Source of the DNA: Rubrivirga sp. SAORIC476
Lineage (GTDB): Bacteria; Bacteroidota; Rhodothermia; Rhodothermales; Rubricoccaceae
Reading direction: 5' to 3'
DNA: 64,000 bases
NCBI RefSeq assembly: GCF_002283555.1
Contig: NZ_MVOI01000003.1
Location: 1,166,798-1,230,797, forward strand
Below are positions 16,206-24,506 of this stretch, in pieces. Below the pieces are notes generated by a model. The model saw only the letters and a list, made by a program, of their open reading frames with translations, was not told where the DNA came from and ran no database searches. Positions within the stretch are counted from its first letter, which is position 1, and every line of letters begins with the position of its first letter. The position numbers and the translations under genes are program-made.

Positions 16206-17525
16206 ATGCTGATGCGCTCTCTCCTCCTCACCCTCGCCGTTCTGGTCGCCCTGCCCGCCTCGGCGCAGGGCGCGCAGTACCGCGCGCAGACGGGCACGTT
16301 CGCGCTCACCGGCTGCCGCATCGAGACGGTCACCAACGGCGTGATCGAACGCGGGACAGTCGTCATCGAAGGCGGACAGATCACGGCCGTCGGCACGGCC
16401 AGCGCCCCGGCAGGAGCCATCGCGGTGCCCTGTGCTGGCGGCACCGTTTACCCTGGGATGATCGATGCTGGGACGCGGCTCGGACTGGTCGAGGTCGGCT
16501 CCGTGGAGGAGACGCAGGACGTGGACGAGGTCGGTGACGTGACGCCCCAGATGCGGGCGCTGACCGCCGTCAACCCCTCCACCATCCACGTGCCGATCAC
16601 GCGCGTCTCCGGCGTCACGACCACGCTGTCGGTGCCCGAGGGCGCCATGATGCCGGGCACGGCGGCGCTCGTCAACCTGCACGGCTACACGCCGGAGCAG
16701 ATGGCAGCGGGCTTCGAGGGCGTCGTGCTCAACTTCCCGCTCTCCGGCCGCCGCGGACGGTTCGACCGCCGCGAGCAGTCGGCCATCGACGAGGCGACCA
16801 AGAAGGCCATGGAGGCGCTGGACGAGGTCTGGGAGCAGGCTCTGCTGTACGCGCGCATCGACTCGGCGCGGGCGGGCCGCGGCGCGATGCCGTACCAGCC
16901 CGAGATGGCGGCGCTGCTGCCGGTCGTCCGGGGCGAGCAGGCGCTTCTGGTGGAGGCCAACGCGGCGGCTGACATCGTGAAGGCCATCGAGTGGCTCGAC
17001 GGCAAGGGCGTCCGCGCGATCCTGACGGGCGCCGCCGAGGGCTGGCGCGTGGCCGACCGCATCGCCGAGGCGGGGCTCTCCGTCATCACCGGCCCTGTCA
17101 CCGGCCTGCCGACGCGCGCCAGCGACCGCTACGACCGGACCTATCAGAACGCGGCCCTCATGGCGCAGGCGGGCATCCGCGTCGCCCTTCGCACCGACGA
17201 CCGGATGCAGAACTACCGCAACCTGCCCTTCCACGCGGGCTTTGCGGTGGCCTACGGGCAGGAGGTCGGCTTCGACCGTCAGGCGGCGCTGGAGGCCATC
17301 ACCATCAACCCCGCCCGCATCCTCGGCGTGGACGACCGGCTCGGCAGCATCGAGGTCGGCAAGAGCGCGACGCTGTTCATCGCCGACGGCGACCCGTTCG
17401 AGCCCGCCACATCGATCACGGCGGTGTTCATCGACGGCTACCAGATCCCGCTCGTGAGCCGCCAGACGGAGCTGTTCGACGAGTACCTCCGTCGGGACCC
17501 GGGCCTGTCGATGGACGGCGAGTAG
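16206..17525 (+). CDS. Secreted amidohydrolase-fold protein without the HxH metal site
   Basis: A 439-residue exported protein, signal peptide MLMRSLLLTLAVLVALPASA (a second Met two codons later is an alternative start). It keeps the amidohydrolase frame: TNGVIERGTVVIEGGQITAVG at the start and TINPARILGVDDRLGSIEVGKSATLFIADGDP at the end. The metal motif reads YPGMIDAGTRLGL instead of PGxIDxHxH, so HxH is lost. In Bacteroidota such proteins are frequently encoded beside an intact paralogue, as here (14777-16138). A catalytic role is unlikely without the metal pair; a complex partner or binding protein is my inference. Confidence 0.82.
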   Translation: MLMRSLLLTLAVLVALPASAQGAQYRAQTGTFALTGCRIETVTNGVIERGTVVIEGGQITAVGTASAPAGAIAVPCAGGTVYPGMIDAGTRLGLVEVGSVEETQDVDEVGDVTPQMRALTAVNPSTIHVPITRVSGVTTTLSVPEGAMMPGTAALVNLHGYTPEQMAAGFEGVVLNFPLSGRRGRFDRREQSAIDEATKKAMEALDEVWEQALLYARIDSARAGRGAMPYQPEMAALLPVVRGEQALLVEANAAADIVKAIEWLDGKGVRAILTGAAEGWRVADRIAEAGLSVITGPVTGLPTRASDRYDRTYQNAALMAQAGIRVALRTDDRMQNYRNLPFHAGFAVAYGQEVGFDRQAALEAITINPARILGVDDRLGSIEVGKSATLFIADGDPFEPATSITAVFIDGYQIPLVSRQTELFDEYLRRDPGLSMDGE

Positions 17526-17528
17526 CGC

Positions 17529-17999
17529 GTGACGGGGCGGGAGGTCGTGACGCCTGCGAGCCCCGTCCGCCTCGGCGCGGTCGTGGTCGCGTTCGCCGAC
17601 GGCCTTCGGCGGCGCGGTCCGCTGGGCGGCCCGCTCGCGCTGACGGACGTCCAGACAGCGGTGGAGACGGAGGGCACCGAGGTCCGCTTCCGATCGACGT
17701 ACGGCCTCACGTCGGGCACGGCGAGGCTGTCAGAGAGCAGCGGCGTCGTCACGGTGGCCTACACCATCGGCCTGCCCGGCTGGGGCGCCCTGCTCGGTGG
17801 GCTGCTGGCCATGGAGGTCGCCCTCTGGGCCGCCTGGACGCTACGCGGGCTGCCGTTCCCGGGCGGACTGGGAGTCGGGCTCGTGTGGGTCCTCGGCGGC
17901 ATGGGCGTCTCGGCGCGTCTCGGCACGCAGTTCCGACTGCGCGACCTGCTGGTGGAGGCCGTGCGGACAGCCCAGAACGCACCTGCGCCCACGGACTGA
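17529..17999 (+). CDS. Small membrane protein of unknown function
   Basis: A 156-residue protein from a GTG three bases after the upstream stop, so probably cotranscribed with the amidohydrolase genes. The N-terminal half is soluble and beta-like (FADGLRRRGPLGGPLALTDVQTAVETEGTEVRF). Two hydrophobic segments follow (LPGWGALLGGLLAMEVALWAAWTL and GGLGVGLVWVLGGMGVSA), then a short polar tail. I recognise no family. Confidence 0.6.
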   Translation: MTGREVVTPASPVRLGAVVVAFADGLRRRGPLGGPLALTDVQTAVETEGTEVRFRSTYGLTSGTARLSESSGVVTVAYTIGLPGWGALLGGLLAMEVALWAAWTLRGLPFPGGLGVGLVWVLGGMGVSARLGTQFRLRDLLVEAVRTAQNAPAPTD

Positions 18000-18040
18000 G
18001 CGAAGCGGACCCTCCCCGCCTCGGGCGCCGTTCGAGGCGC

Positions 18041-18712
18041 ATGGCCGACCCCGTCCTCCTGTTCCACGGCCTCGGCCGAACCGGCCTGTCGATGCTGCCG
18101 ATGGCCCGCGCGCTGCGCCGGGCGGGCTTCGACCCGCACGTGGTGGACTATCCGTCCCGGAAGCACGCCATCGGCGCCCTCGTCGAGACCATCGTCTCGC
18201 CAACGGTCGACGCCGCGCTGGCCGACGCCGATCGGGTCCACTTCGTGACGCACTCGCTGGGCGGCGTGCTCGTCCGCGCCTTCGCCGCAGGCCGTGCCGA
18301 CGCCGGGACGCCCCTCCCGGACGGCTCGCGGGCCGTCATGCTGGCGCCCCCCCACGGCGGCTCCGAGGTCGCCGACGCGCTCGGCGACCGGCTGCCCTTC
18401 CGCGCCACCCTCGGCCCGGCACTGGGTGAACTGGGCACCGGGGACGCCAGCGTGCCCATCGGCCTCGGCCCCCTCCGCGGCGTCGAGGCGGGCGTGATCG
18501 CGGGCACCCGGACCTTCTTCCCGTTCGGCCGTCTCTTCTCTGGCCCCTACGACGGCCTCGTCTCGGTCGAGAGCGCCCACGCGCCCGACGGGCTGGCAGA
18601 CCGCGCGGTGGTCCCGAAGACCCACGCGATGATGATGATGTCGCCGCTGGTGATCGGGCTTACGATTCGCTTCCTGCGGACGGGCCAGTTCGCGGAGTCG
18701 GGGGATGCCTGA
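18041..18712 (+). CDS. Alpha/beta-hydrolase, lipase-like
   Basis: A 223-residue alpha/beta-hydrolase. It starts MADPVLLFHGLGRTGLSM, giving the oxyanion-type HGLG, then the nucleophile elbow THSLGG near residues 70-75. DGLVSVESAH and the late KTHAMMMMSP supply plausible Asp/His partners. It resembles esterase/lipase-like proteins (PGAP1/LipB-type short hydrolases) and has no signal peptide. The coding frame is open far upstream, but those codons overlap other genes. fabH follows 52 bases later, so a lipid-metabolism link is possible. Confidence 0.75.
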   Translation: MADPVLLFHGLGRTGLSMLPMARALRRAGFDPHVVDYPSRKHAIGALVETIVSPTVDAALADADRVHFVTHSLGGVLVRAFAAGRADAGTPLPDGSRAVMLAPPHGGSEVADALGDRLPFRATLGPALGELGTGDASVPIGLGPLRGVEAGVIAGTRTFFPFGRLFSGPYDGLVSVESAHAPDGLADRAVVPKTHAMMMMSPLVIGLTIRFLRTGQFAESGDA

Positions 18713-18764
18713 AACCGCTTCCGCGTCGGGCCCGTTTGCCCGCTCTGTACCCACGCGCCACGCC

Positions 18765-19868
18765 ATGACCCGGAAGCACGCCTCCTTGATCGGATGGGGC
18801 CACTACGCCCCCGAAAACGTCGTCACCAACGCCGACCTGGAGAAGATCGTCGACACCTCGGACGAGTGGATCAAGTCCCGGTCGGGCATCGAGCGGCGAC
18901 ACTTCGTGAGTGAGGATCAGGCCACGAGCGACCTCAGCATCGAGGCCGGGCGGCGGGCGCTGGAGATGTCGGGCGTCGCGCCCGAAGACGTGGACCTCGT
19001 CATCGTGGCCACCTCCAGCCCGGATTACCTCACGCCGCCGGTGTCGAGCCAGGTCCAGCACGGGCTCGGCTGCGTCAACGCGGGCGCGTTCGCGATGATG
19101 GTCGGCTGCACGGGCTTCGTGTACGGCCTCGTCACGGCTGATCAGTTCATCCAGACGGGCGCCTACAAGACGATCCTGGTCGTCGGCGCGGAGGTGATCT
19201 CGAAGAACCTCGACATGACCGACCGGACGACGTGCGTGCTGTTCGGCGACGGCGCGGGCGCCGTCGTGCTGCAGGCCACCGACGCCCCGTGCGGCGTCCG
19301 CTCGTTCGAACTCGGCTCGGACGGCTCGCAGGCCGAGGCACTCATCGCGCCCTGCCCCGGCACGCGGAATCCCGTCTCGCAGTACGCCGTCGACAACCGG
19401 ACGCACTACCTCCGCATGGACGGCCGCGCGGTGTTCAAGTTCGCGACGCGGACCATGACGGAGTCGCTGCAGCGCGTGATGGGCAAGGCGGGCGTCGGTG
19501 TGGACGACGTGGACCTGTTCATCCCGCACCAGGCCAACGCGCGCATCATCGAGTACGCCGCCAAGACGCTCGCGCTGCCGCCGGAGAAGGTGGTGATGAA
19601 CGTGGCCGACTACGGCAACACGTCGGCGGCGACCATCCCGATCGCGCTGAGCGAGGCGCTGACGGCGGGCCGCGCCGAGGCGGGCGACACGCTGGCGCTG
19701 GTCGGCTTCGGCGCCGGGCTGACGTGGGCCGCCTGTCTCTTCGACCTCGGCCCGCTCGTGGGGACGGCCCGCGCGTCCCATGAGGCCACCGAGGCGACCT
19801 CGGGCGACGGCGCGACCGTCGACTCGGTGATCGACGACCGGGGTGTGGTGGACGGCCTGATCGCCTGA
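18765..19868 (+). CDS. fabH: 3-oxoacyl-[ACP] synthase III (KAS III)
   Basis: A 367-residue condensing enzyme that starts fatty-acid synthesis by joining acyl-CoA to malonyl-ACP. The catalytic triad is visible: Cys115 in MVGCTGFVYG, His255 in IPHQANARI and Asn285 in DYGNTSAATIP. The start MTRKHASLIGWGHYAPENVVTN is typical; an in-frame codon at 18705 would overlap the upstream gene. Residues after about 330 (FDLGPLVGTARASHEATEATSGDG...) are a C-terminal extension of roughly 35 residues beyond the usual end. It stands apart from other fab genes. Confidence 0.95.
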   Translation: MTRKHASLIGWGHYAPENVVTNADLEKIVDTSDEWIKSRSGIERRHFVSEDQATSDLSIEAGRRALEMSGVAPEDVDLVIVATSSPDYLTPPVSSQVQHGLGCVNAGAFAMMVGCTGFVYGLVTADQFIQTGAYKTILVVGAEVISKNLDMTDRTTCVLFGDGAGAVVLQATDAPCGVRSFELGSDGSQAEALIAPCPGTRNPVSQYAVDNRTHYLRMDGRAVFKFATRTMTESLQRVMGKAGVGVDDVDLFIPHQANARIIEYAAKTLALPPEKVVMNVADYGNTSAATIPIALSEALTAGRAEAGDTLALVGFGAGLTWAACLFDLGPLVGTARASHEATEATSGDGATVDSVIDDRGVVDGLIA

Positions 19869-19948
19869 GTCGCGGGGTTCGGTAGCGAGCGGCCAGGTGA
19901 ACCGCGGGGGAGCCGGAGCGTTTCTCGGCTCCCACCACTCCTCGTCCC

Positions 19949-20203
19949 ATGCGCGCCCTCGGCCTCCTCGTCCTCACCACCCTGCTCGCGGCAGGCTGCA
20001 CCTCCTCGAACCGGGCCTACCCGGCGTCCGCACGCGTCGACGCCCAGGGTGGGCAGGATCGGTACCGGCTCTGCCATCGCGGCAACACCCTGACACTCCC
20101 GGAGCCGGCAGTCCGGGCGCACCTCCGTCACGGCGATCGCTTCGGGGCCTGCCGGAGCCGCAACGGGAGCCGAGGGAACGGACAGGGGCGGGGACGGAAC
20201 TAG
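19949..20203 (+). CDS. Mini-lipoprotein with CHxGNT motif (paralogue 1)
   Basis: An 84-residue lipoprotein: signal peptide ending LLAAGC with Cys17, then a short domain YRLCHRGNTLTLPEPAVRAHLRHGDRFGAC and a basic, glycine-rich tail. The pattern CH.GNT...P...VR.H.RHGD..GAC is shared with the next gene and, from memory, with small secreted proteins of Bacteroidota. The His/Cys content suggests metal or heme binding, which is unproven. Confidence 0.7.
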   Translation: MRALGLLVLTTLLAAGCTSSNRAYPASARVDAQGGQDRYRLCHRGNTLTLPEPAVRAHLRHGDRFGACRSRNGSRGNGQGRGRN

Positions 20204-20213
20204 CTCATCGCCT

Positions 20214-20244
20214 GATTCGGCGGACGCGGCTGTCCGGCCGAGTC
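20214..20244 (+). terminator. Hairpin after mini-lipoprotein 1
   Basis: GATTCGG-CGGAC (20214-20225) pairs with GTCCGGCCGAGTC (20232-20244) with one G-U pair and one bulge, around a small loop, 10 bases after the stop at 20203. There is no clear T-tract. Confidence 0.45.
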
Positions 20245-20356
20245 GACACCGAGGCGGAGGAAATCGGCTCTGAGCGCACGCAAGGGAGGCTTGGGTGCCC
20301 GGCACGGTGTGTGGGAGGGACCGAGGTATCCCACCACACCCTTGCCTCCCACCACG

Positions 20357-20677
20357 ATGCGCGCACTGTTTCTCCTGACCCTCTCGGCTGGCCTCATGGT
20401 CGGCTGCTCGTCGACCAACCGATACGACCGGGCGCACCCCGGCTCGGCCCGCGTCGACACCCGGAACGCCCGGCCGGGCAGCGCCGCCCGACCGTACGTC
20501 TGCCACAACGGCAACACGATCGCGGTCCCGCGCAACACCGTCCGCAGCCACCGGCGCCACGGCGACGAACTCGGTGCCTGCTCGCGGCGCGACCGGCGTG
20601 AGGCCCGGCGCGACCAGCGCGACCGCCGGAACGATCGTCGCGGCGACCGTCGGAACGACCGCCGCGGGCGCAACTAG
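20357..20677 (+). CDS. Mini-lipoprotein with CHxGNT motif (paralogue 2)
   Basis: A 106-residue paralogue of the gene at 19949. The signal peptide MRALFLLTLSAGLMVGC (Cys17) is followed by the domain VCHNGNTIAVPRNTVRSHRRHGDELGAC and a strongly basic Arg/Asp-repeat tail (RRDRREARRDQRDRRNDRRG...). Gene start, lipobox position and motif spacing match paralogue 1, so this is a tandem duplication with a diverged tail. The highly charged tail may sit in the periplasm or at the surface. Confidence 0.7.
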   Translation: MRALFLLTLSAGLMVGCSSTNRYDRAHPGSARVDTRNARPGSAARPYVCHNGNTIAVPRNTVRSHRRHGDELGACSRRDRREARRDQRDRRNDRRGDRRNDRRGRN

Positions 20678-20772
20678 CCACAGGACGGACGCGCCGCTCA
20701 CGGGCCTCGGCCTCGTGAGCGGCGGTCGGGGCGGGAACGCCTAGATTGGGGCTCGCCCCACCCTCCCCGACC

Positions 20773-21894
20773 ATGCGTTTCCTCGTCGCCGCGGCCCTCG
20801 CCGCCCTCCTCGTCGCGCCCGCCAGCGCGCAGCAGCTCGACCTCATCGGCGTCGTCGAGCTTCCGACCATCCCCCGCCCCGGCGCCGACGAGCCCCGCCC
20901 CGAGGGCGCGATGGGCATCCCGGACGTGGTCGGCGGCTCCGACGTGTGGGCCTACACGGCCAACGACGGCTCGGAGTATGCCATCATGGGCAACGTCGAG
21001 GGCATCGCCATCGTGGCCGTGCCGAGCCTGGAGGTCGTCGCCCAGATCCCGGGCCCGACCCTGAACGCGCCCTTCTACTGGCGCGACATCAAGACCTACG
21101 GCTCCTTCGCCTACATCTCGACCGAGGCCTACGGCCAGAGCGAGGGCCTTCAGGTGATCGACCTGCGCGGGCTGCCGCACCACGCCGAAGAGATCGCGGT
21201 CGTCCGCGGCCAGAATGATCGGCTCGTGTCCTCGCACAACCTCTCGATCGACACGGCGACGGGCTACGCGTACATGCTCAACTCGGACGGCAACCAGATC
21301 ATCATGATCGACCTGTCCGACCCGATCCGCCCGGTCGACATCGGCGCGGTGCCCGTGCCGGACTCCCACGACGTGTTCGCGCGCAACGACACGCTCTTCG
21401 TCGCCGAGGGCCGCGCGCCCACCTTCTCGATGTGGGACGTGAGCAACAAGACCACCCCGACGCTCATCTCGCGCGTCAGCGTGCCGTCGCCGGGCTACGT
21501 CCACAACATCTGGCCGACGGACGATGGGATGTACGCCCTCACCACCGAGGAGACGGTCGACAAGACGGTCAAGGTGTGGGACCTCTCCGACTCCGAGAAC
21601 CCGACGCTGGTCGGCGACTGGCTCGGCTCCAGCCGGATCGCGCACAACGTCCAGGTTGACGGCGACTACGCGTTCGTGTCGCACTACGCGTCCGGGATGT
21701 ACATCCTCGACATCACCGACATCGAGAACCCGGTCGAGGTGGCACGCTACGACACGCACCCCGACAACGACGACGCAGCGTTTTACGGCAACTGGGGCGT
21801 CTCGCTGCCGTCGCCGGGCGGCTACCTGTACACGAGCGACCTGGAAGGCACGCTGACGGTCCTGAAGTGGGACCCGTCCGCCCCCAACATGTAG
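20773..21894 (+). CDS. Secreted LVIVD-repeat beta-propeller protein (choice-of-anchor-B type)
   Basis: A 373-residue exported protein, signal peptide MRFLVAAALAALLVAPASA. It is built from repeated LVIVD-like blades: GIAIVAVPSLEVVAQIPG, GLQVIDLRGLPHHAEEI, QIIMIDLSDPIRPVDIG, TFSMWDVSNKTTPTLIS, TVKVWDLSDSENPTLVG and GMYILDITDIENPVEVA, each about 45-55 residues. It starts with the YTANDGSEYAIMGNVEGIAIV block characteristic of choice-of-anchor-B proteins, but ends without a recognisable sorting domain. Likely surface or periplasmic; function unknown. A strong hairpin follows at 21913. Confidence 0.85.
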   Translation: MRFLVAAALAALLVAPASAQQLDLIGVVELPTIPRPGADEPRPEGAMGIPDVVGGSDVWAYTANDGSEYAIMGNVEGIAIVAVPSLEVVAQIPGPTLNAPFYWRDIKTYGSFAYISTEAYGQSEGLQVIDLRGLPHHAEEIAVVRGQNDRLVSSHNLSIDTATGYAYMLNSDGNQIIMIDLSDPIRPVDIGAVPVPDSHDVFARNDTLFVAEGRAPTFSMWDVSNKTTPTLISRVSVPSPGYVHNIWPTDDGMYALTTEETVDKTVKVWDLSDSENPTLVGDWLGSSRIAHNVQVDGDYAFVSHYASGMYILDITDIENPVEVARYDTHPDNDDAAFYGNWGVSLPSPGGYLYTSDLEGTLTVLKWDPSAPNM

Positions 21895-21912
21895 CCTCTC
21901 GTCTGCCAGCCG

Positions 21913-21949
21913 ACCGGCCCGCCTCGGTGTGACGCCGAGGCAGGCCGGT
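21913..21949 (+). terminator. Strong hairpin after the LVIVD-repeat gene
   Basis: ACCGGCCCGCCTCGG (21913-21927) pairs with 21935-21949 at 14 of 15 positions around a 7-base loop, 18 bases after the stop. The stem contains the GCCTCGG core seen at other gene ends in this window. Confidence 0.65.
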
Positions 21950-22029
21950 TCGGTGTCGGTACGACCGGCGGTGACGGCTGGCACGCCGAAAGCACGTACT
22001 GTGAAGTACCCCCACCCCCTGTTGCTGTC

Positions 22030-22677
22030 ATGACCGCTCACACCGCTTTCGCGCTCCTGTTCGCCCTCGCCCTGCCCCTCTCCGCCTGCGGCGGCGACGG
22101 CGATGATTTCGATGGCGAGGTCGAAGAGACCGGCGAGCCTGGCATGATGGGCCGGCTGCAGGAGATGCAAAACGCGGTCGAGACGATGCAGGAGTCGGCC
22201 GAGCGTGCTCCTGCCGACCCGGTCAACTTCCGCGTCCTGCGCGACCTCCTGCCCGCATCCGTCTCCGGGATGGACCAGGGCGAGGTCGAGGGCGCGACCG
22301 ACGGCGCGATGGGCTTCTCCATCTCGCGCGTCGAGGCCGTCTACCCCGGCGCCGACGGCGCCCAGATCGACATCGGGATCATGGACTACGGCGCGATCCC
22401 GTCGATGGCCATGATGGGCCTCGGCTGGACGATCACCGACATCGACCGCGAGTCCGGCTCGGAGTACCAGCGGACGGTCACCTTCGGCGGCGAGCGCGGC
22501 TACCGGTCGTACGACTCGGAGGCGCAGTCCGGCGAGTTCAGCATCGTCGTCGCGGACCGCTTCCACGTGGAGGTGACCGGCACGCAGGTCTCCGACGACG
22601 ACCTGGAGGCGGCGCTCCGCGGCATCGACCTGTCTGGCCTCGCGGCCCTTCGCGACGAGGGGCGGCCGAGCGAGTGA
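22030..22677 (+). CDS. Lipoprotein of unknown function
   Basis: A 215-residue lipoprotein: signal peptide ending LPLSAC (Cys20), an acidic stretch, a short predicted helix (MMGRLQEMQNAVETMQESAER, about 39-59), then a domain (FRVLRDLLPASVSGMDQGEVEGATDGAMGFSISRVEAVY...) of about 140 residues. The domain resembles periplasmic proteins annotated only as hypothetical in marine Bacteroidota. I cannot name a function. It stands between the LVIVD protein and a co-directional small gene at 22772. Confidence 0.65.
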   Translation: MTAHTAFALLFALALPLSACGGDGDDFDGEVEETGEPGMMGRLQEMQNAVETMQESAERAPADPVNFRVLRDLLPASVSGMDQGEVEGATDGAMGFSISRVEAVYPGADGAQIDIGIMDYGAIPSMAMMGLGWTITDIDRESGSEYQRTVTFGGERGYRSYDSEAQSGEFSIVVADRFHVEVTGTQVSDDDLEAALRGIDLSGLAALRDEGRPSE

Positions 22678-22771
22678 CGGATGAAGAGTAGAGGGTGACG
22701 GGAGGCGCGGACGCCCGACCGGGAGTCCGCGACGGACGGGAGGCGTATCCTCCCAAACGGCCCTCCCTCCC

Positions 22772-23275
22772 ATGCTCGACTCGCTCTCCGACGCCGCCCG
22801 CCTCTGGCTCGTCCCCCTGGACCGGACCCTCGACGACGCCGAGGCGGACGCCCTCCGCCAGTCCGTCGCCGACTGGCTCCCCTCGTGGCAGAGCCACGGG
22901 CGCCCGGTCCGTGCCGAGGCCGCCGTGCTGGCCGGGCGGGCACTCGCCGTGGGCGCCGTGATCTCGGAGGCGGATCTGAACGCGGGCGTCTCCGGCTGTG
23001 GCATCGACGCGATGGAGCACGCCGTCGCGGCGGCGCTGGAGGCACACAGCGTCGAGCGGGCCCCTGCGCTCAGCGTCCTCTACCGCGACGCCGCGGGGGC
23101 GTGGCAGAGCCTCCCCCGACCGGCCTTCCGCCGCCTTGTGCGGAGCGGCGACGCCGGCCCCGAGACGGTCCTCCTCGATGTGACCGCGGCGACCGTCGGC
23201 GACCTGCGCGACGGAGGCGTCGAGCGCCACGCGCGCGACACGTGGGCCGCACGCGCCTTCGCGCTCGCCGCGTGA
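22772..23275 (+). CDS. Conserved Bacteroidota-type small protein (SGCxID family)
   Basis: A 167-residue soluble protein. The early LWLVPLDRTLDDAEADALRQSVADWLPSWQSHGRPV and central VSGCGIDAMEHAVAAAL match a small family common in Bacteroidota, often mislabelled as an ABC transporter ATPase although no P-loop is present. The conserved SGCxID cysteine near residue 77 is retained. Its stop overlaps the start of the potassium-channel gene (GTGA), so the two are translationally coupled. Confidence 0.65.
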   Translation: MLDSLSDAARLWLVPLDRTLDDAEADALRQSVADWLPSWQSHGRPVRAEAAVLAGRALAVGAVISEADLNAGVSGCGIDAMEHAVAAALEAHSVERAPALSVLYRDAAGAWQSLPRPAFRRLVRSGDAGPETVLLDVTAATVGDLRDGGVERHARDTWAARAFALAA

Positions 23276-24309
23276 TCCGCCCCGGCGACTGGGTCCGCGC
23301 TCGGTCCGGGGCGACCCGCGAGATCGCCATCGGGACGCTCGCCGTCGGGGCGCTGTTGGGCCTCGGGACGGCCGGCTACATGCTCATCGAGGGCTGGTCC
23401 CCGATGGACGCCTTCTACATGACGGCCATCACGCTGACCACCATCGGGTTCGGCGAGGTGCAGCCCCTCTCCGACGCCGGGCGCGTGTTCACGGCCGCGC
23501 TCGCCTTCATCGGCATCGGTACGTTTGCCACCATCGCCTCGCGCGTCGTTCAGATCCTCGTCACCAGCGACGCCATTCGTCAGCGGACCATGCAGCGCCG
23601 GATCGCCCGCCTCTCGGGCCACTACGTCATCGCCGGGTACGGCCGCCTCGGGCAGCGCATCGCACGCGACCTGGCCGCCGCCGGGCGCGACTTCGTGGTG
23701 ATCGACCGCCGCGACGACCGGGCCGTGCAACTCGACGAGGCGGGCTACGCCTACGTACAGGAGGACGCCGCCGAGGAGGACGCGCTCCGCGCCGCCGGGC
23801 TGGAGCGCGCCGCCGGGCTCGTGCTTGTGCTCCCCGAGGACGCCGCCAACGTGTTCGTCGCGCTGACGGCCCGCGAGATCCGTGACGACGAGGGCCTGTT
23901 CATCGTCGCCCGGACCAACGAGCAGACGTCGCTCAACAAGCTCCTCCGCGCGGGCGCCGACAAGGTGATCTCGCCGCTGGAGATTGGCGCCGACCGCATC
24001 GCGCAGACCATCCTCCGGCCCCGCGTGGATCGCTTCATGGAGCAGGTCCTCGGCGTCGAGGCGCTCGACTTCGACCTGGAGGAGGTCACCGTCGAGGCGG
24101 GCAGCCTCCTCGACGGGCGCTCCCTCTCCGAGGTCGACTTCCGGCGCCGCTTCGACGCCGTCGTGGTGGGCGTCCTGCGCGCGGCCACCGGCGAGTGGCG
24201 CTTCAACCCGGACGCCCAGCTCCCGCTCGCATCCGGCGACGCGCTCATCGTGCTCGCGACCGCCGAGCAGATCCGCAAGATCCGCACCGAGGGCGCGCAG
24301 GCGAGGTAG
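23272..24309 (+). CDS. Potassium channel subunit with RCK (TrkA-N/TrkA-C) domain
   Basis: A 345-residue two-TM ion channel. A first TM segment at about 19-39, the pore helix and selectivity filter TTIGFGEV at 56-63, and a second TM at about 72-95 are followed by a TrkA-N Rossmann domain (HYVIAGYGRLGQRIARDL near 118) and a C-terminal TrkA-C domain (LDFDLEEVTVEAGSLLDGRSLSEVDFRRRFDAVVVGVLR). The filter reads GFGE rather than the canonical GYGD, a variation known in prokaryotic RCK channels. The GTG start overlaps the previous stop in GTGA. Probably ligand-gated K+ conductance at the inner membrane. Confidence 0.9.
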   Translation: MIRPGDWVRARSGATREIAIGTLAVGALLGLGTAGYMLIEGWSPMDAFYMTAITLTTIGFGEVQPLSDAGRVFTAALAFIGIGTFATIASRVVQILVTSDAIRQRTMQRRIARLSGHYVIAGYGRLGQRIARDLAAAGRDFVVIDRRDDRAVQLDEAGYAYVQEDAAEEDALRAAGLERAAGLVLVLPEDAANVFVALTAREIRDDEGLFIVARTNEQTSLNKLLRAGADKVISPLEIGADRIAQTILRPRVDRFMEQVLGVEALDFDLEEVTVEAGSLLDGRSLSEVDFRRRFDAVVVGVLRAATGEWRFNPDAQLPLASGDALIVLATAEQIRKIRTEGAQAR

Positions 24310-24324
24310 CCTCCGCGGCCGTCC

Positions 24325-24340
24325 GCCTCGGTGCCGAGGC
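24325..24340 (+). terminator. GCCTCGGTGCCGAGGC palindrome
   Basis: A 7-bp stem around a 2-base loop, 15 bases after the potassium-channel stop, with GTCC on its left and AGGCGGTCC on its right. It is the same core as at 34554. It is tight for a canonical terminator, but its recurrence at gene ends supports a termination role. Confidence 0.45.
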
Positions 24341-24506
24341 AGGCGGTCCCGCTCGCGCGCACTTCCCGCGCAATCGTAGACGGTGCCGTGCGTTTCGCGC
24401 TCGTGAAGGCGTCGGATCGCCCCCGGCACGCTCCTGGCAGCCATCGCCCCGGACCCCGACGCCGACCCACGGGGTATACTCGACACACTCCCAGCATTCG
24501 ACTCTC

